From: Eubacterium sp.
GTDB taxonomy: Bacteria > Bacillota > Clostridia > Lachnospirales > Lachnospiraceae
Reading direction: 5' to 3'
DNA: 57,464 bases
Assembly: GCA_024696635.1 (NCBI GenBank)
Contig: JAILGP010000172.1
Coordinates: 1-57,464 of the forward strand
Positions 53,488 to 57,464 of this stretch are shown here, one piece after another (position 1 is the stretch's first letter; the number at the start of each line of letters is the position of its first letter). The translations under genes and the position numbers were made by a program. Below the pieces are notes generated by a model. It was given only the letters and a program-made list of their open reading frames with translations, made no database searches and was not told the DNA's origin.

Positions 53488-55494
53488 ATGAGATTATTGG
53501 GTAGAAAAACTATTATAAGCATGGCTACAATCCTATGCCTTGGTCTTGGAGGGACAGGTATATCAAGGCTTGTAGAGAATTTTGAAGGGAGCATGGGGGT
53601 TGTAAATGCTCAATCTAATTCAGATTTTCAAATCATTTCAAATACTGAGGTTATTTCTGATTCCTTAGGTTCAAATCTTTTTTATGATTTAGATGGATCA
53701 GAAGAAACAGAATCAGAAGAAACAGAATCAGAAGAAGAGTTGACTGGCTGGAATTGGGAAGATTATGAAAAATTTGTTTATTATGAAAATGGTAAGAAGG
53801 TAACGGGTTGGAAGACAATCGATGGAAGAAAGTTTTACTTTGATAAGGATGGCGTTCTTTGTACCGGTTTAAATAGAATAGATGGAAAGATATATTATCT
53901 GGGGACCTTTGATTCCAATAATTATTATAGTGAGGATACAGGAACTGTAGAAACAGGATTTGTATATGCCTATTATAATAATGATGGACTTTATGATAGT
54001 GGCTGGTGCTATGTAAATAAGGATCTTTCCCTTGCTACCGGCTGGAGTGAGATAGGCGGAACAAAGTATTATTTTGATGGTCAGGGTTTTGTTAAATCAG
54101 GTCTGGTTAAGATTGAAGGTAAGCTTTATTATCTGGGGGACTTTGATTCTGAGCTTGCTAAGCAGAATAAATCAGTTCCTGTGGAAAAAGGATTTGTTGA
54201 AAATCTTGGGGGAAGAAATAATTATTGGAGTAAAAATATATATTATATAAATGATGATCTTAGTCTTCAGGTTGGCTGGATGAACTATAAGGGTAGAAAG
54301 TTTTACTTTGATGAAGATGGTATTCTTCAGTCTGGGATTACCAGGATAGGTAATTGTATGTACTATCTTGGGGATATTTCCTTTGATGATCTAAAGGCTG
54401 GTAAGGTTAGTCCTATATCTACAGGCTTTTATCAGAAGAATAGCTATGATTCAATTTATTATATTTATGATGACCTTAAGCTGGCTACCGGTTGGACTGA
54501 AGTAAAAGGAAAGCTCTGCAAGTTTGATGATAATGGTGCAATGCAGAGCGGATGGCAGGTAAAGGATAATAAATGGTACTATCTGGGTTCCACTATAGAT
54601 AATTATGGAGTGGAAACTGACTGCTGGTATGATAACTGCTGGCTGGGTCCTGATGGTGCATGGGATGAAAGCTATACCATGGCCTGGTATGAGGATGACT
54701 GGGGCTGGTATATATTAGATAATAATGGCTGGTATCCTTATAGCGAGTGGCAGAAGATTGATGGCGTCTGGTATTATTTCGATGAATGGGGATATATGAT
54801 TAGATCCACATGGAGAAATATTGGCGGAACCTATTATTACTTTAACTTTAATGGAAGTCTTGCCAGTGGTGCTTATTTAAATGGTAAGGAAACAGGACAG
54901 TGGATTGATGGCTACTGGGTTGATCATTCCGGAGCCTGGACAGGAAGAAGCGGCTACTGGGTATGGGACGGAACAGGATATAAGCTTTACGATAATACCG
55001 GATGGAGTCCTGTGAATGAATCCATTATAATAGATCAGTCCGTTATAAGCTTTAATGAGCTTGGTTATGCATATGGCTGGGGCGGTAATCTTTATACAGT
55101 TCCTCCTATGGGTGGAGCACCTTCAGCAACTAAGGATAGTGTTATACAGTATGCCTGCAGATCCCTTGGTTTCCCTTATGTATATGGGGGACAGACCATG
55201 GCGGGAACAGATTGTTCCGGATTTACCATGTTATCCTGGTCTTATGCAGGATATAGTCTTCCTCATAATGCGGGACTGCAGTATTCAACCTATGCTGCAA
55301 ATGAAGTTTGGATATCAGAAGCACAGCCTGGAGACCTTTTCTTCTATTATTCCGGAGATATAGAGAATGACGCGGGAACCGGAATTGGTCATACAGCCCT
55401 TTATATAGGAAATGGAGAAACTCTTGAAGCCGGAGATACCACAAACGGAAATAGGTGGTATGATGCCGGAAAAGCAGTATATATAATTAAATAA
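53488..55494 (+). CDS. Secreted NlpC/P60 peptidase with wall-binding repeats
   Basis: 668 residues. Signal peptide (about 1-34, cleavage near VNA), a Ser/Glu/Thr tract (about 70-85, EETESEETESEE), about a dozen choline-binding-type repeats (88-530, GWKTIDGRKFYFDKDG pattern, with unusually long loops in some units) and an NlpC/P60 domain (about 545-668). The catalytic Cys is C576 (GTDCSGF) and the His is H635 (GIGHTALYIG). The third polar position, often His in the family (IHA), reads LEA here. Such enzymes cut the peptide stems of peptidoglycan. GGAGGG precedes the ATG. Confidence 0.92.
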   Translation: MRLLGRKTIISMATILCLGLGGTGISRLVENFEGSMGVVNAQSNSDFQIISNTEVISDSLGSNLFYDLDGSEETESEETESEEELTGWNWEDYEKFVYYENGKKVTGWKTIDGRKFYFDKDGVLCTGLNRIDGKIYYLGTFDSNNYYSEDTGTVETGFVYAYYNNDGLYDSGWCYVNKDLSLATGWSEIGGTKYYFDGQGFVKSGLVKIEGKLYYLGDFDSELAKQNKSVPVEKGFVENLGGRNNYWSKNIYYINDDLSLQVGWMNYKGRKFYFDEDGILQSGITRIGNCMYYLGDISFDDLKAGKVSPISTGFYQKNSYDSIYYIYDDLKLATGWTEVKGKLCKFDDNGAMQSGWQVKDNKWYYLGSTIDNYGVETDCWYDNCWLGPDGAWDESYTMAWYEDDWGWYILDNNGWYPYSEWQKIDGVWYYFDEWGYMIRSTWRNIGGTYYYFNFNGSLASGAYLNGKETGQWIDGYWVDHSGAWTGRSGYWVWDGTGYKLYDNTGWSPVNESIIIDQSVISFNELGYAYGWGGNLYTVPPMGGAPSATKDSVIQYACRSLGFPYVYGGQTMAGTDCSGFTMLSWSYAGYSLPHNAGLQYSTYAANEVWISEAQPGDLFFYYSGDIENDAGTGIGHTALYIGNGETLEAGDTTNGNRWYDAGKAVYIIK

Positions 55495-55504
55495 AAATAA
55501 ATTT

Positions 55505-55548
55505 AAAAAGTAATGTCTGGATGTTTTATGCTCCAGGCATTACTTTTT
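55505..55548. terminator. Two-way terminator between convergent genes
   Basis: AAAAAGTAATGTCTGGA and TCCAGGCATTACTTTTT form a long stem with A run on one side and T run on the other. It serves the NlpC/P60 gene on the + strand and the reductase gene on the - strand. Confidence 0.88.
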
Positions 55549-55583
55549 AATTTGCCAAAGGGGACAGACCCCATTGGTAAATT
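55549..55583. repeat. Dispersed palindromic repeat, copy 3
   Basis: AATTTGCCAAAGGGG, ACAGA, CCCCATTGGTAAATT: the most symmetric of the three copies. It touches the stop codon of the - strand reductase gene. Confidence 0.88.
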
Positions 55584-56763
55584 ATCCTTTGACGATGATT
55601 TTTCTTGCAAGATTGAGCCCGACTTTAAAGGGGAGGGGTCTTAGATGTTTATCGGCTTCCACAAGCATGTCTCTTATGGCTATACCTTGAGGGCATTGGG
55701 ATTCGCATTTGCCGCATTTTACGCATTGGCTTGCAAATGTAGGCTCCTTGGTAAGTGCAACGGTCTGGGCATATTCTCTAAAGCCGGCAAATTTATTTTC
55801 AGTATACATGGTGTTGTAGGCCCGGAATATTCCTGGAATATCAACTCCCTTAGGGCAAGGCATGCAGTAACGGCAGCCGGTACAGCCAACCTTTACTGTT
55901 TCGTTGATGGAGCTTCTTACCTTTTCTATGGTATCAAAATCTGCCTCTGTAAAATGTCCCACCTGGGCATCTGAAGCAATACGGCAGTTTTCATCAACCA
56001 TCTCCATAGAATTCATTCCGGAAAGGACACATGTTACCTCTGGCTGGTTCCATAGCCATCTGAGTCCCCATTCTGCAGGTGACCAGTTTCTGCCGCTATC
56101 CTTCATGGCTTTTTTGGCGGCAGTTGGAAGCATATTTACCAGCTTTCCTCCACGAAGAGGCTCCATGATTATTACAGGAATACCCTTTTTTGCGGCTGCC
56201 TTAAGGCCCTTTACTCCGGCCTGTGAATATATATCCATGTAATTATACTGGATCTGGCAGAAATCCCAATCATAGGCATTCAGGATTTTTAAAAACATAT
56301 CGGTATTTCCATGGAAGGAGAAACCTATATTTCTTATGGCTCCACATTCCTTCTTTTTCTTTATCCAGTCTTCAATGCCTAGCCTTACCAGGTTTTCCCA
56401 GTTGCTGTAATCAGTAAGCATGTGCATGAGATAGTAGTCTATATAGTCTGTCTGAAGGCGTGCAAGCTCCTCATTAAAATATTTATCTATGGCAGACGAG
56501 CTTTTCACATAATACTGAGGAAGCTTTGTGGCAATATTAATCTTCTGGCGTATATTATTTCTTGCCACAATCTTGCCCAGTGCAACTTCATTACCCTGGT
56601 ATAGGTAGGCTGTGTCATAATAATTTATACCCAGCTCCAGCCCTCTTAGTAATTCCTTTTCGGCCTTATCCAGATCTATAACATTTGCCTTTTTTGTAAG
56701 ACGTAAACAGCCGTAACCAAGAGCTGATATTTTATTTCCATATTTATCGGTGCGGTAATTCAT
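55582..56763 (-). CDS. Aldo/keto reductase with C-terminal ferredoxin-like domain
   Basis: 393 residues. AKR barrel (about 1-280): GYGCLRL, GINYYDTAYLYQGNE (catalytic Asp and Tyr), ATKLP (Lys), YYLMH (His) and a FSFHG segment; NADPH-type layout. The C-terminal part holds two Cys groups, CTGCRYCMPCP (about 292-302) and CVKCGKCESQCP (about 346-357), as in 4Fe-4S ferredoxin domains. AKR proteins with this tail are common in anaerobic Firmicutes; the substrate is unknown. GAGAGGATT precedes the ATG on the - strand. Confidence 0.93.
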   Translation of the reverse strand: MNYRTDKYGNKISALGYGCLRLTKKANVIDLDKAEKELLRGLELGINYYDTAYLYQGNEVALGKIVARNNIRQKINIATKLPQYYVKSSSAIDKYFNEELARLQTDYIDYYLMHMLTDYSNWENLVRLGIEDWIKKKKECGAIRNIGFSFHGNTDMFLKILNAYDWDFCQIQYNYMDIYSQAGVKGLKAAAKKGIPVIIMEPLRGGKLVNMLPTAAKKAMKDSGRNWSPAEWGLRWLWNQPEVTCVLSGMNSMEMVDENCRIASDAQVGHFTEADFDTIEKVRSSINETVKVGCTGCRYCMPCPKGVDIPGIFRAYNTMYTENKFAGFREYAQTVALTKEPTFASQCVKCGKCESQCPQGIAIRDMLVEADKHLRPLPFKVGLNLARKIIVKG

Positions 56764-56826
56764 GATAATCCTCTCAATAATTTATGATGCAGGTTTTTAT
56801 TACCTGAAAGAAATAATCTAAATTGT

Positions 56827-56855
56827 ATTTTAACCTAGTGGGTTGGGTTCTTCAA
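56827..56855 (-). promoter_or_regulatory. Promoter of the reductase gene
   Basis: On the - strand: TTGAAG, 17 bases, TAAAAT, about 60 bases before the start codon. Confidence 0.6.
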
Positions 56856-56876
56856 TAAATAATAAAGCTAAATAAT

Positions 56877-56903
56877 AAAGCCTCAGGACTTGCCTGAGGC
56901 TTT
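56877..56903 (-). terminator. Terminator of the DUF5684-like gene
   Basis: AAAGCCTCAGG and CCTGAGGCTTT (11 bp, perfect) with a five-base loop. Read on the - strand it is followed by TTTATTATTTAG. It lies just upstream of the reductase promoter. Confidence 0.8.
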
Positions 56904-57020
56904 AACTATCTACATAATGAAGTTAAAAAAATTTAAGATAAAACTAAATTTTTTTTAATGAATAAATATATAACTAGATTTAATAACCTGACAGATTATT
57001 AAAAAATAATATCTAATATA

Positions 57021-57434
57021 TTACTGTGGTCCCTGATACTGTGATGAACCAAATCCGATTACATAATATCCAACGATTGAAAGCAGGATAAGAAGTGCAA
57101 TCATTCCACCGCCATAACCAAATGCAGGTGCAAGCTTAACGGCTACGAGAATAAGCCAGATAATTGAACCAACACATGGGATAAGAGCAAGAAGGAATAA
57201 CCAACCATTTCCTGTAGCAATCTTTGTTAACATATAAGAATTAAGGATTGGAACAAATGCGTACCATGGTGTAATTCCAGCCTTCTCGAAAATCTTCATC
57301 ATGGCTATAGCCTGAAGAACATACAGAACTATTGAAAATACATAATAACCAGCTGATAGCTGATATGAATTCATCATATCAGAATAATCATATTCTGATA
57401 AAAATACTGCTAAATTAGTAGCAACTGATAACAT
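57021..57434 (-). CDS. Small four-helix membrane protein (DUF5684-like)
   Basis: 137 residues. Helices at about 26-46, 53-70, 76-97 and 101-126. AGITPWYAFVPILNSYMLTKIATG and GSIIWLILVAVKLAPAFGYGGG are the pattern of the DUF5684 family, which is found in some signal-peptidase-linked proteins; function unknown. The tail is GSSQYQGPQ. The ribosome binding site on the - strand is AAAGGAAGGG. The promoter lies at or beyond the window end. Confidence 0.8.
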   Translation of the reverse strand: MLSVATNLAVFLSEYDYSDMMNSYQLSAGYYVFSIVLYVLQAIAMMKIFEKAGITPWYAFVPILNSYMLTKIATGNGWLFLLALIPCVGSIIWLILVAVKLAPAFGYGGGMIALLILLSIVGYYVIGFGSSQYQGPQ

Positions 57435-57464
57435 ATAAAAACCCTTCCTTTCAAATAAATAACT

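Overview
The window looks like a chromosomal segment of an AT-rich, low-GC Gram-positive anaerobe. A Lachnospiraceae of the Butyrivibrio/Pseudobutyrivibrio type fits best. This is an inference from several traits: Firmicute-style T-box leaders on aspS and pheS, a GatCAB amidotransferase, a Firmicute-like 6S RNA, choline-binding-type wall repeats (GW..YYF..G), sigma-A promoters, a PPi-type phosphofructokinase signature and strong GGAGG ribosome binding sites. No rRNA, tRNA, CRISPR array, prophage or transposase was found. All genes lie on the + strand up to about 55.5 kb; the last two are on the - strand.

Layout. (1) 1-780: end of a membrane-anchored acidic protein. (2) 950-21491: a roughly 20 kb, almost gapless cluster for a surface polymer. 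It holds three tandem paralogous DUF6077-like polytopic membrane proteins (one cut by an in-frame TAG, one carrying wall-binding repeats at its C-terminus), an OpgB/LtaS-like phosphoglycerol transferase, a fourth large membrane protein, a DPM-type glycosyltransferase with a DUF2304 partner, four more GT2 glycosyltransferases, a Wzx-type flippase, an acyltransferase and a sugar-nucleotide SDR. rfbA follows at 21.6 kb. (3) 22697-25336: a large bifunctional autolysin. (4) 25.4-31.0 kb: T-box(Asp)-aspS-gatC-gatA-gatB. (5) 31.1-34.2 kb: rfbB, a polyprenyl-phosphate-type GT2 and an LCP wall-polymer ligase. (6) 34.3-40.3 kb: PPi-type phosphofructokinase, 6S RNA, a YihY/BrkB membrane protein, gltX and an unknown acidic membrane-anchored protein. 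(7) 40.8-47.6 kb: a YdcF-like protein, T-box(Phe)-pheS-pheT and queA. (8) 47.7-55.5 kb: a membrane glycerophosphodiesterase, a small-multidrug-export family protein and three exported wall enzymes: a degenerate amidase lipoprotein, a SleB-type hydrolase and an NlpC/P60 protein with wall-binding repeats. (9) - strand: an aldo/keto reductase with ferredoxin-like clusters and a DUF5684-like protein.

How it fits together. The 950-21491 cluster, rfbA/rfbB (dTDP-sugar precursors), the polyprenyl-phosphate glycosyltransferases, the flippase, the phosphoglycerol transferase and the LCP ligase would together make, decorate, export and attach a wall glycopolymer. The wall hydrolases and wall-binding proteins would remodel or bind the same envelope. 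Translation genes are interleaved under amino-acid-responsive T-boxes.

Most unusual points: a wall-binding repeat tail on a polytopic GT-C-like protein; a full-length DUF6077-like gene split by one TAG; a lipoprotein amidase that has lost three of its four expected active-site residues; 15-38 bp tandem repeats whose first unit spans the stop codon of the upstream gene, at four loci; a three-copy dispersed palindrome; and repeated TTGTAAC motifs in front of two wall-hydrolase genes.
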